Origin: JBGOTP01 sp963717075
Lineage (GTDB): Bacteria; Acidobacteriota; Vicinamibacteria; Vicinamibacterales; CAVVIG01
Assembly: GCA_963717075.1 (NCBI GenBank)
Contig: CAVQVI010000006.1
Span: 1-64,000, forward strand
Direction of reading: 5' to 3'
Length of the DNA: 64,000 bases
The notes under the pieces: generated by a model
What the model saw: the letters and a program-made list of their open reading frames with translations, nothing else
What the model was told of the DNA's origin: nothing
Databases searched by the model: none
Part shown: in pieces, positions 9,446 through 17,978 of the stretch
Position numbering within the stretch: position 1 is the stretch's first letter
Layout of the letters: every line of letters starts with the position of its first letter
Program-made: the position numbers and the translations under genes

Positions 9446-9603
9446 GGGACTATGTCTCCTGCTCTTTCTTCAGGTACTTCAGGTTTTTGGCGGATAATGT
9501 GTCACGTTCAGTTCGTTTTGTTCACCACGAAGTGATTCATGATCTTACGCTCGCCCGCAAAGAGATAAAAATGGAGGCATATCGTTGCATCTCACGCTTG
9601 GGC

Positions 9604-9700
9604 TCCTTTCCCCTTGATGGGGAAAGGCCGGGATAGGGGTGCTCGGGAACCGATTAAATCAATCACCCCTACCTTTGTCCTTCCCCGTCGAAGGGAAGGA
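9604..9700. repeat. TCCTTTCCCC...GGGGTG long inverted repeat
   Basis: Arm one (9604-9641) and arm two (9664-9700) are imperfect inverted copies. Each contains its own small hairpin (CCCCTTGATGGGG and CCCCGTCGAAGGG). This compound structure matches the common CCCTCTCCCTTGATGGGAGAGG-type intergenic element. It is non-coding. Confidence 0.65.
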
Positions 9701-9763
9701 ATTAAGGCGCTGCCGCCGGTTGGCTGCTTCATAAGTCGGCCATTAGCACAGCCTCAAACCCAA

Positions 9764-9850
9764 TTTTCGAAGGAGAGCACGGGGGGCACGAAGGTTTCGA
9801 AAAATTATTACTCCGACCTTCGTGTCCTTCGCGTCCTCCTTCGTGGTGAA
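9764..9850. repeat. Second CCACGAAG-type inverted repeat
   Basis: The left arm (about 9764-9795) and right arm (about 9816-9850, CCTTCGTGTCCTTCGCG...TTCGTGGTGAAA) pair around an AT-rich centre. This is the same family as 5890-5978, here directly downstream of the truncated binding-protein gene. Confidence 0.65.
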
Positions 9851-9884
9851 AACGTATTCACAGTAAACCCGGAAGAACCTTTCT

Positions 9885-10640
9885 TCATTTCACTAACTCA
9901 CCGACGAATTTAGTGACCGAATCCCGGTCCCACACTTCCGCTCCCCAGAGACGAATATATTGAACGCCCGTCTGCCGCTGTAACGACGCGGGCAAATGCT
10001 CTTTAGGAATATCTTCGCGCAGAGAATTTTGCCCTGGATCGTTAGCCCCGGTCTTTTGTATAGCCGTCTGCCCTTCTCGTGAGAGAAACCAATTGATCAG
10101 CACCTTGGCGGCATTCGGATGAGGCGCTCTGTTCGCCAAGGCAAGCATCGTGCCGCCGGCTTCGAGACCGACGCCGTCCTGCTTAAATGCATGGGCGTCG
10201 AGGACATCCACCGGTAATCCTTGACTCTTCGCTTCCTCGACCTCGGTGGCTTTCGACGTCAGCGTGATCGGGAATTTACCCGCAGCCAGCCAGTCGGTTT
10301 GTTGCCGGTCGTCGCGCACGAGCGTGAGTCCGGCGACGCTGAAAAGCTTCTTAAGATATTCCGGGCCGAGCCGCGGGTTGTGGTACAGAAAAAGCAGGGG
10401 GCTTCCGCCGCCGGGCTCCTTCGGGTCCTTGATCGTGATCTTGCCTTTCCACTTGGGGTCGAGGAGATCCCAATAGCTCGTCAATGTTTTCGGGTCAACT
10501 AATTTTTGATTGTAGCCGAGTAAATGCAAGGGAAAGGCCGCGTAGACAAAAACATACTGGTTATCGATGTCGTTGTAGTGATGTTTGCCGTCGAGCCATT
10601 TCGAAACGTCTCTAACTTCGGAATGTCCGGGCCACGCCCC
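9885..10640 (-). CDS. ABC substrate-binding protein, N-terminus lost at a sequence junction
   Basis: About 250 residues align in order with the intact binding protein at 5990-7138: DVSKWLDGKHHYNDIDNQYV, then TSYWDLLDPKWKGKITIKDP, PHPNAAKVLINWFLSREGQ and the C-terminal KFVGELVK. Similarity stops abruptly at the motif equivalent to LPEVKDESKW. Upstream of that point the frame continues into unrelated GC-rich sequence, with no signal peptide and none of the expected 120 N-terminal residues. The loss coincides with the composition change, so the gene was cut by a chimeric join or by an insertion or recombination event rather than by decay. Its role as a second solute receptor for the importer is inferred from the paralogue. 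Confidence 0.8.
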   Translation of the reverse strand, partial: GAWPGHSEVRDVSKWLDGKHHYNDIDNQYVFVYAAFPLHLLGYNQKLVDPKTLTSYWDLLDPKWKGKITIKDPKEPGGGSPLLFLYHNPRLGPEYLKKLFSVAGLTLVRDDRQQTDWLAAGKFPITLTSKATEVEEAKSQGLPVDVLDAHAFKQDGVGLEAGGTMLALANRAPHPNAAKVLINWFLSREGQTAIQKTGANDPGQNSLREDIPKEHLPASLQRQTGVQYIRLWGAEVWDRDSVTKFVGELVK

Positions 10641-10655
10641 GCCGGTTCGGTGCGA
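10625..10655. other. Junction between two compositionally different sequences
   Basis: Left of here the DNA is moderate in GC and rich in palindromic repeats. Right of here it is GC-rich and free of them. Homology of the binding-protein gene ends at this point. No tRNA, integrase, IS end or direct repeat is seen at the break, so an assembly chimera is the first explanation to test. Confidence 0.6.
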
Positions 10656-11001
10656 CGTGGCGTCTGACGTGTTGGACTCGTTTCCATGACACAGCTCCAC
10701 GAGTTGGCGTCTTTGCCTCGCGATGTTCACACGGCCTTCACGAGACGAGCACCTGTATGAAGGTGACGCGTCGCGCACCTGGTCGGCGTCTCAGCCTACC
10801 CCAGGCTCGCGCGAACCCATCCATCCATCGCCCCAATCGCCGCAGCCAGACGGCCAGCCAGCTCGTCTGATGAATGATGTCGACATGCTTGCATCGCTCC
10901 ACATTCATGCAATGGCGAGCTCGGTGTTGTAGCTGAGGCAAATCAGCAAGCTCTTCGTGCGGGCGGCGCACTGACCCGGCGATGACATGCGAGCGGTCAT
11001 C
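10656..11001. other. Stretch of about 345 bases with no recognisable gene
   Basis: No frame here gives a recognisable protein. The open frames are short and arginine-rich, as expected of GC-rich non-coding DNA. It lies immediately downstream of the glucan phosphorylase stop codon and up against the junction, and may hold the truncated end of another gene. Confidence 0.4.
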
Positions 11002-13525
11002 TCAGCGCTGCCATGCGATGAGCGGCATTTCGAGGGGAATTCGCGCGTCTGGATGAAATGGCACGATGCGAGGCGTGAAGTGCGATGCGGGCCGATCGGT
11101 CTGGACGCTCGCGTGGTAGATGAACGCGTTGGCCTGTTCGGCAATCGCTTCAAGGGGTGTCATCGGCTGCACGACGATTTCGTGCGTGTTCTCCGGCTTC
11201 GCATAGATCTCCACACGCACGTCATCGGGCATGATGGCGCCGAGCATCACGGGCACGGACACGGACAGACGGCCGCCGCTTGCCGTCTCCGTGATCTCGC
11301 CGAAACGGATGCCGCTCCAGTGCTGTTCGAGATGCCGCGACCACTGATCGAGCGACCGGGCGACGGCCGCCGCATCGTCCGCGCGCCGTTTGTACGACGC
11401 GGCACCCGGCACGTACGCCCTCTCGATGTATTCCTGCAGCATCCGCACGCTGCTGAACTGGGGCGCGAGCGAGGCCATGCTCGATCGCACTCGCGCCATC
11501 CACCGGCGCGGGATGCCATTGGCGTCGCGCTCGTAGAAGACCGGGACAATCTCGTTTTCGAGCAAGGAGTAGAGCTGCGCGGCCTCCTGCTCGTCGCCGT
11601 CCGCCTGCTCGAGACCATCGCCGAGCGCCCAGCCGTACTCGGGTTTGTAGGCTTCCGCCCACCAGCCATCCAGCGTGGACAGGTTGAGTCCGCCATTCAC
11701 GAGGACCTTCATGCCGCTGGTGCCACTCGCCTCCCAGGGCCGCCGCGGCGTGTTGATCCACAGATCGACGCCCTGGACGAGCTCCACGGCGAGCTGCATG
11801 TCGTAGTCGTCGAGGAACACGACGTGCGCCCGCGCGTCCGGCCGGACAGCGAACTGCGCCCATTGCTGGATCAGCCCCTTGCCCTCCTCGTCGCGCGGAT
11901 GCGCCTTGCCCGCGACGATGAGCTGAACGGGCTGCTGCTGGTTGGTGAGCAGGCGCAGCAGGCGCTCGGGATCCGCGAGCAGAAGATTCGGTCGCTTGTA
12001 CGCGGCGAAGCGACGCGCGAAGCCCAGCGTCAGCGCATCGGGACGGAGCACATCACGTGCGGTTCGTGCGGCCTCGTCCAGGCTTCCGTGACGCGCCAGC
12101 TTTCGCACGAGCCGCCCGCGCGCATACCGCACGAGGTCATCGCGCTCGTGCGTGAGCAGGCCCCACAAGTCTTCGTCCGACAGGCGGAGGATGTTCGTCG
12201 TGAGAACCGACACGTCGCCGCGCCACCGTTCCTTGCCGGCGGCGCGCGTCCAGAGCGCGTCGGTCCACGGCGAGTCCCACGATGGCACGTGCACACCGTT
12301 GGTGACGTGATCGACCGGAACCTCCTGCTCCGGCCAGCCCGGGAACAACCCTGCAAACAGCCGGCGGCTCATCACGCCGTGCAGCTGGCTGACACCGTTG
12401 ACCCATGAACACCCGCGCACGGCCAGCCACGCCATGTTGAACGGTTCGTTCTCGTCCTGGGGATCCCGGCGCCCGAGCGCCATCAACTCGGCCCAGGACA
12501 ATCCGAGACCACGGACGTACTCGTCAAAGTAGGGACGATATTTCACGATCTCTTCGGCCGGGAACGTGTCGAACCCGGCCGGCACCGCCGTATGGGTCGT
12601 GAATACATTTCCCGCGCGCGTGGCCCACAACGCTTCGCGAAAGGTCACGCGATGCTGCTCCATGAACTGGCGCGCCCTCTCGATCACGACGAAGGCCGCG
12701 TGTCCTTCGTTGAGGTGGCACACCTCGATCCCGAGCCCGAGCGCTTCGAGAAGCCGCCATCCGGCGATGCCGAGCACGACTTCCTGCAGCAGGCGGACCT
12801 CGGAGCTTCCACCGTACAGCGTGCTCGTCAGGCCGCGGTCGCTCGGCGCGTTGAAGGGATCGTTGCTGTCGAGCAGATAGAGCACGGTGCGGCCGACCGT
12901 TGCCTGCCACGCTCGAAGCAGAATTGTTCGGCCCGGGAACGACAATGAAATCTGGAGGCGGTCGCCGGCGGCGTTCACGACGGGTTGCACGGGAAGGCTG
13001 GCGGGCTCGTTGAACGGATAGAGTTCCGTTTGCCTCCCTTCGGCATCGAGCACCTGACGGAAGTACCCCTGCTGCCAGAGGATGCCGACGCCCACGACCG
13101 GCGTATCCAGGTCGCTCGCCGTCTTCAGGTAATCGCCGGCGAGTATGCCAAGCCCGCCCGCGTAGAGCGGCAGCGCCTCATGCAGCCCGAACTCCATGCT
13201 GAAGTACGCAACACGCGGCAGGCTCGTCGCATGCGGCGGGTACCAGCGCGGAGAGGTGCGATACCGCGCGCGAGATTCCTCGAGCGCCTGCACATCACGT
13301 ATGAAGTCCGGATCGTTGGCAAGCCGCTGGAGCCTCTCGAACGGCACGTGCTGCAGCAGCAGCCAGGGATTGTTCTGCGTGCGCTCCCACAGTGTCTCGT
13401 CGAGTCGCTTCCAGACGGCCGTCTCCAGCGTGGTTCCACGCCCAGTGCAAATCGAGCGCGATGGCTGTGAGACACTCGAGCGGCGCTGGAAGAGGACGGG
13501 ACGTCGCACCAATCGATGCCGTCAT
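11002..13525 (-). CDS. glgP: Alpha-glucan (glycogen) phosphorylase, short bacterial type, one frameshift near the N-terminus
   Basis: The enzyme releases glucose 1-phosphate from glycogen or maltodextrin using pyridoxal phosphate. The first residues lie in another frame (start at 13525; LDLHWAWNHAGD is the DUF3417-type N-terminal motif of this subfamily). The frame changes near 13430. Landmarks follow in order: PRVAYFSMEFGLHEALPLYAGG for the N-terminal substrate region, HLNEGHAAFV, the phosphate-binding RFAAYKRPNLLL, and GTSGMKVLVNGGLNLSTLDG, whose lysine would hold the cofactor. About 840 residues is the usual length of this class, longer than MalP-type catalytic cores of other bacteria because of the added N-terminal domain. 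No other glycogen genes are close, so regulation cannot be judged. Confidence 0.9.
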
Positions 13526-14123
13526 GGGTGCTTCTCGCGCTCGGTAGCACGGAACCGCCCGTATCGCTGCGGCAGCACGATTGATTCAGCCGGACGCGTG
13601 CCGCGCCTGCGCCAGAAATACATACCCATGACGAGCAAAACGATCTCCGATGTCGCTCTTTCTACCGGCGCTCGCATGGGTCAAGGAAGGAAAGGCGCTC
13701 GTGAGGGAACCTTCGCGTCGAAAGCCCGCCAACCGACCCAATCGTCGCGCCGGTCTTCCCCTATGTCAACTGCTGCCTGCAGTTTCGTCTCTGGTGAACG
13801 CTGCCGAGTCTCGGCGCGGACGATGCCGAGGAGGCCGAGGAGAAGGAGAATGCCGAAACCCAGGCACCTCCTCCGGACATTCGTAGGCCTTCTGCCGGGT
13901 CGTAGGCGTGGGGCCTGTTAATCCACTGATTCAGGGAGTGCCGCGGCCGCAAGTCGTTGGATGCCACATGGTAGCGGTGTCTGGTTCTTCTTGGTCGCGA
14001 CTGGCACAGGACGTGCAGCCTTTGCTCAGCGTGCAGATTCCAGCCAAACTCGGGCGCGTCCGGAACGCACCCGGCAGATCACGAAGGCACGTGCGTCCCC
14101 ATCCCGTCTCACGCTGAGAGGCC
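13526..14123. other. About 600 bases between glgP and a response regulator, mostly unassigned
   Basis: The only plausible coding signal is a small minus-strand frame at 13681-13878. The rest holds no recognisable gene, RNA or repeat. Promoters for glgP (minus) and for the receiver gene (plus) must lie in it. Confidence 0.4.
13681..13878 (-). CDS. Possible small membrane-anchored or secreted protein (about 65 residues)
   Basis: Read leftwards, a frame ends at the TGA at 13681-13683 and encodes CLGFGILLLLGLLGIVRAE followed by a 40-residue polar tail. This looks like a signal peptide or single membrane helix ending in a cleavage-like VRAE. There is no good start codon in this frame: an ATG at 13880 is one frame off, so either the start is an unusual codon or a one-base error separates them. 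No family is recognised. It is listed because the hydrophobic block is too regular for random GC-rich DNA, but it may be spurious. Confidence 0.3.
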   Translation of the reverse strand, partial: VRRRCLGFGILLLLGLLGIVRAETRQRSPETKLQAAVDIGEDRRDDWVGWRAFDAKVPSRAPFLP

Positions 14124-14534
14124 ATGCATCCCCCCCACCTGCTGCTCGCCGACGATCACCTGGAAGTGAGGAAACTGCTCCGCAGTCTCCTCGAGACTGA
14201 GTTCGAGGTGGTCGCAGAAGTGGAGGATGGTCTCGCGCTGGTGAGGGCCGCCGAGCGTGAGGCGCCGGACGTGATTGTCACCGACATCTCGATGCCAGGC
14301 ATGGACGGGATCGCGGCTGCCAGGGCGATTCTCAGCCGGAACCCGGCGGCCCGGATCGTCTTCGTGACGGCCCATGCCGAGGAGATGCTCATGGAGCGCG
14401 GCCTGGCCGCGGGTGCCCTCGGATACGTGCTGAAGTTCGCCGCTGGCGACGAACTGGTGCCGGCCGTCCACGCGGCGCTCCTGGGCGAACGGTACATTAG
14501 TCGAGTCGGACCCTCCGGTGCCCCCTTGAAATGA
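14124..14534 (+). CDS. Stand-alone response-regulator receiver protein
   Basis: This 136-residue protein is a single CheY-like receiver domain. The acidic pair is D10-D11, the phospho-acceptor is D54 (VTDISMPGMDG), the switch threonine is T82 (FVTAHAEE) and the lysine is K104 (GYVLKFAAGDELVPAV). The sequence is most like receivers of NarL/LuxR-type regulators, but the chain ends about 30 residues after the receiver with no DNA-binding domain. That could be real or the result of a frameshift near 14530. No histidine kinase is adjacent, so the partner is unknown. Confidence 0.85.
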   Translation: MHPPHLLLADDHLEVRKLLRSLLETEFEVVAEVEDGLALVRAAEREAPDVIVTDISMPGMDGIAAARAILSRNPAARIVFVTAHAEEMLMERGLAAGALGYVLKFAAGDELVPAVHAALLGERYISRVGPSGAPLK

Positions 14535-14696
14535 GAACAAGATACGACGAGGTCCTGATGCCCGTCTTCAGCCTCTCGTCACGAAGAGCCTCTGAGCCGG
14601 AGCTCGAACAGACCTCGCAGCTCGTTGTTACGTGCTCGAGAAGGCTGATCACGTCGCTCCTCGAAGACACCATACCCACGATCGACGCTTTCCCCC

Positions 14697-15245
14697 TTAT
14701 TTTCCAGAGGGCGCTTCAAGCGAAATCAATACCGCCTCGGTCCAGGTGATATCGACGCGGTCGCCGACTTTGACCTTCTTGAGCATCTCCCTGTCCTGTA
14801 CGCGCGAGCTGTACCGCCAGTTGTTCGGCCCCGTGAACGTGATTGACGGAATCTTCGGATCGAGTGCCGTGATGGTGGCGGTGATGGTGCGTTGGGTCGC
14901 GGCCGTGCCACCCGCCTTCGCGCCGCCGCTCGGCGTCACCGCCGCGGTGTCGGTGTCCACCGCCTTCTCTCCCGGGAGCTTCAGGCGCAGCACGATGTTC
15001 TCCCAGTAGCGTGCCGTGACCTTGTCGCCGACCTTGATGGTGTCGAACCTCTTGTTCTCGGGCGGCACCACGATGGTGGTGTAGTCGCCGTTCTCTTCCT
15101 TCAACGTCACCTGCCGGCTACTGCGCTCGACCGACTCCACGGTTGCGGTGGCCGTCTTCATCTCACCGGGAATGGTCTTGGTCTGAGCCGCGACGTTGCC
15201 AGCACACGCTGCAGCAAGGGCGGCGGCCAGAATGGTTGATTTCAT
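14697..15245 (-). CDS. Secreted hypothetical protein with two OB-like halves
   Basis: The 182-residue protein begins with a clean signal peptide (STILAAALAAACAGNVAAQ). The mature part has two similar segments, each with the pattern T(A/I)T(A/V)xS(V/L)...VKVGDxVxxxxxE (about residues 32-85 and 118-175). They are separated by a Gly/Ala/Thr-rich linker, so it may be an internal duplication. Small beta-rich domains of this sort are common in periplasmic proteins. No enzymatic motif is seen and no function can be given. The start is fixed by the signal peptide. Confidence 0.7.
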   Translation of the reverse strand: MKSTILAAALAAACAGNVAAQTKTIPGEMKTATATVESVERSSRQVTLKEENGDYTTIVVPPENKRFDTIKVGDKVTARYWENIVLRLKLPGEKAVDTDTAAVTPSGGAKAGGTAATQRTITATITALDPKIPSITFTGPNNWRYSSRVQDREMLKKVKVGDRVDITWTEAVLISLEAPSGK

Positions 15246-15323
15246 GTGTGGTCCTCCTCTAAGACCGCGATGGTTAAGACCGCGATGGTGACAACGACGG
15301 TATCTGCCTTGGTCGAGACACGG

Positions 15324-15971
15324 CTATGCAGATTCGGCATGTGTCCTTTGCGCTACCGCGGGCTCCACCCGGTCAGGACATGGAATCCCCAAGGGGGCGG
15401 CCCAAGAGCGATCGTGGCGCACATCCGCCGGGTAAGGACTCTGCAGGCGGTCAGCGACCTGCTGTCGACGTGCCGCTCCCTGAGATTCACCCCAGTGTGT
15501 GTCGGCATCGTTGGTGGCCCGAAGCGTCTCGGAGGGGTGCTCTCCAAAAACCGCCTTGTACCGTTGGGCGAACCGTCCCAGCTCATAGAAACCGTAGCGG
15601 GTCGCGACCTCGGTCACGGTTGCGTGCTGGTCGCTGTGCTTGAGCGCGGCGTGCACTTGGTTGAGACGCATTCGCCGCATTGACTGCGTCGGGCTCACGC
15701 CACGTACGTCGTAGAACGCGTTACGCAGCGTGCGCTCGCTCACCCCGGTGATGTCACAGAGCTGCCTGAGCGCGATATTGCCGACCAATTGAGTTTGGAC
15801 GACGTATGCTTCCGCGCGTTCGACGATTTGGCGCGGAGCCATGACCGTATGCCGGCGTCTGCGGCGACGAGACCGTTCCATATCCCTCTCAACCCTTGTC
15901 AACGCGTACCCAACGACCGCGACAACCAGCCAGCTGCGGCCACCTTTGCTGATTGGCAAATTCCACGCCAC
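15324..15971 (-). CDS. AraC-family helix-turn-helix regulator lacking the usual sensor domain
   Basis: The recognisable part is the two-helix-turn-helix AraC domain, from APRQIVERAEAYVVQTQLVG through VSERTLRNAFYDVRGVSPTQ to YGFYELGRFAQRYKAVFGEH, at residues 45-155. Full-length AraC regulators have about 180 residues of sensor domain ahead of this. Here only some 45 unrelated basic residues precede it, and no sensor homology is seen upstream in other frames, so the gene is either a short form starting near the MAPRQ methionine or a truncated remnant. The C-terminal 50 residues after SETLRATND look like read-through. A regulatory target cannot be inferred. Confidence 0.65.
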   Translation of the reverse strand: MAWNLPISKGGRSWLVVAVVGYALTRVERDMERSRRRRRRHTVMAPRQIVERAEAYVVQTQLVGNIALRQLCDITGVSERTLRNAFYDVRGVSPTQSMRRMRLNQVHAALKHSDQHATVTEVATRYGFYELGRFAQRYKAVFGEHPSETLRATNDADTHWGESQGAARRQQVADRLQSPYPADVRHDRSWAAPLGIPCPDRVEPAVAQRTHAESA

Positions 15972-16164
15972 ACAGCTCCCCTCAGCAGTCTGGACGATAG
16001 GCGCTGTATTTTGGAGTATTTCTCTCGATACCTGCGGGTTCGGCCGGACCGGACTGGCTTCCGGTCACCGCATTTCGTGGCCGCCTCCGATTACTTGGAC
16101 GCGCGTGTCAGCGCCGCACCGGCTGTTTGCCGTCCTCAATGCGACCGCCAACGGAGCTCCAACG

Positions 16165-16782
16165 TCACGATTTCTTTGGCGGATAGCGCTTGAGAATTTC
16201 ACGCACGGCTTCGCGAATGAGCGCGGCGCGTTTGTCCTGAGCCAGACCCATCTTGATCTTAGCCTCGCCGACGCCCCTCCAGACGACCTCGCCGTTCGCG
16301 CTCAGATCGAGCACGAGCGAACCCTGCTCGATCGCCTCGATCGAGGTCGTGGAGGGTGTGAAGGGAGGCAAGCCCCACTGGGCAACCGGCGGCAGGAATT
16401 GCCCGAGTGTTTGTGTGGAGACGCCGAGCGTGAGGAGCAGGTAATACGTGACGGCTAGATCTGGCGAGCCCGTCGCTGGCTTGAGGCCACGGGGTGGCAT
16501 CTCTGCGCTCACAGCGCTCATGATGAGCGGCTCGGCCAGCTTCTTGATCGCTTCGGGATCATCGTTTGGAGTACGGGCGACCAGGACATCTCCGGCGTCC
16601 TTCTGGTTCCATCCCCACGTACGGACCTGCTGGAAGTCGAAGGCCTTCTGAAAATCGATGCGGACCTTCACCTTTGCCCCAACAGGCGGGACGACCGCGG
16701 CCATCGCCACGACGATCGCGACGACAAGCAGCCGCGATTGCCACCGTCCGACGCTCCGTGCTCCGATTGGCATGCGCATCAC
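16165..16782 (-). CDS. DUF4136 family envelope protein
   Basis: The 205-residue protein has an N-terminal membrane or signal segment (LLVVAIVVAMAAVVPPVGAK). The DUF4136 pattern follows: an early VKVRIDFQKAFDFQQVRTWG, a central PDLAVTYYLL, and a C-terminal GSLVLDLSANGEVVWRGVGE followed by an AVREILKRYPP tail. Members are exported and often lipid-anchored, but there is no lipobox cysteine here. The biochemical role is unknown. The family is frequent in Acidobacteriota and Bacteroidota, which agrees with the rest of this segment. Confidence 0.8.
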   Translation of the reverse strand: MMRMPIGARSVGRWQSRLLVVAIVVAMAAVVPPVGAKVKVRIDFQKAFDFQQVRTWGWNQKDAGDVLVARTPNDDPEAIKKLAEPLIMSAVSAEMPPRGLKPATGSPDLAVTYYLLLTLGVSTQTLGQFLPPVAQWGLPPFTPSTTSIEAIEQGSLVLDLSANGEVVWRGVGEAKIKMGLAQDKRAALIREAVREILKRYPPKKS

Positions 16783-17108
16783 TCCTTGGATTCGAACACC
16801 TGATTATTCAGCCCCTACACGCTCGCGCGGATAGTTCTCCCGTTCGATCGTGTTCTGCTTGTCACTCGGCCTGCTTCTCGCGCGACAAGGCGACGGGATC
16901 TCCCGTGGCCGATATGGTACCCTGAGGCGGCGCTTTTGGCTGGATGTCGGGGCCCATCACAATCGAGAAGATTTTCCTGGTTTCGACCGAGCGAAGATGT
17001 CTGGCGCCCATCCCATCGGCGATGGCCATTCGGTACGCGAACTCCCTGCACGGTCCATCCACAGAGATGGCCTGTCTCTTGCCCTTGGTATTCTGAGGAG
17101 TCAAGCAC
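16783..17108. other. Divergent intergenic region between DUF4136 gene and beta-barrel gene
   Basis: 326 bases without a credible gene separate two divergently read envelope-protein genes, so both promoters should lie here. No clear operator, repeat or terminator is visible. Confidence 0.4.
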
Positions 17109-17789
17109 ATGCGGATCGTAGGCTATGTCATTCTCGGCACCGCGCTCCTGGCAGTCACGCCGTCGGCTGGCAGCGCCCAGGACAGGTGGGCTCACCTGAA
17201 CTTCGGCGGCGGGCCCACCTTCAACCTCGGCGCCCTCGGTGACCACTTCCAGACCGGCTGGGGCCCGACCATTGGCGTCACGTTCGAGGGCCCCAGGAGC
17301 CGTGTGGGATTCCAGTTCGAGTACGCCTATCGTTGGTTCGCCGTCAGAGAGGACGCCCTACTCTTTGGGGCGACCAAGTTTTCGGCCAACCATACGACCC
17401 AACAGCTGGACTTCAACGCTATCGGGAATTTGCAGCGACCAGGTAGTGCGGTCCGCGGCTATGTCGTCGCGGGCCCCGGCCTGTACCACCGGGAGGTCGA
17501 AATCACCGAGTACGTTGGCAACGGCATCATCTGCGACCCGTACTGGTATGTCTGCGGCAGGTACCCGATCGATGCGGTGGTCGGCTCGCGCGGAGGCTGG
17601 GACTTCGGATTCAACATTGGCGGTGGCGTCGGGTTCGACCTCGGTGCGTCCTCGGAGTTCTACATCGAGACTCGGTATCACTACGTGTGGGGCCCGAAGA
17701 TTGCGCCGACGGGCACGCCGGCGGCCGGTCAGACAGGCGGCGGAACGAACGGCAGCTACTGGCCACTGACGTTCGGATTCCGCTTCTGA
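17109..17789 (+). CDS. Outer-membrane beta-barrel protein
   Basis: The 226-residue protein has a signal peptide (VILGTALLAVTPSAGSAQ), then alternating hydrophobic-polar strands rich in Gly and aromatic residues. It ends in a terminal phenylalanine (TFGFRF), the recognition signal for outer-membrane assembly. Glycine-rich motifs such as GGGPTFNLG and FGFNIGGGVGFDLG and the size suggest an eight-stranded barrel of the OmpW/OmpA-barrel kind. A pair of cysteines lies in CDPYWYVCG, within an extracellular loop. No specific function is evident. Confidence 0.75.
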   Translation: MRIVGYVILGTALLAVTPSAGSAQDRWAHLNFGGGPTFNLGALGDHFQTGWGPTIGVTFEGPRSRVGFQFEYAYRWFAVREDALLFGATKFSANHTTQQLDFNAIGNLQRPGSAVRGYVVAGPGLYHREVEITEYVGNGIICDPYWYVCGRYPIDAVVGSRGGWDFGFNIGGGVGFDLGASSEFYIETRYHYVWGPKIAPTGTPAAGQTGGGTNGSYWPLTFGFRF

Positions 17790-17978
17790 AGGAGCGCAGG
17801 GCCGCGCGTGATCACCACGGATCCGCCTCACACGCCTTGCGAAGGCCCTGCCGAAGGTTGACACACCACTCAAGGACGTTCATGCTGCGTGACGGAGAAG
17901 CTCATGCTTGACCATCGTATTCATGTTCATGCGGGGCGGCCAGGATCGGTCCATGCACGCAGCCCGAGGCAGCAAATC

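Larger units (their letters stand above)
9446..9884. other. 439-base gap made largely of palindromic repeats
   Basis: No gene is seen here. The stretch holds a half copy of the CCACGAAG element (9521-9532), the TCCTTTCCCC...GGGGTG inverted repeat (9604-9700) and a full CCACGAAG-type dyad (9764-9850). It separates the truncated binding-protein gene from the second Rieske gene, and any promoter for the downstream operon should lie here. Confidence 0.6.

Noticed and set aside
10987..12408. A 473-residue plus-strand frame
   Set aside because: It lies entirely antisense to the glucan phosphorylase gene and has no recognisable domain.
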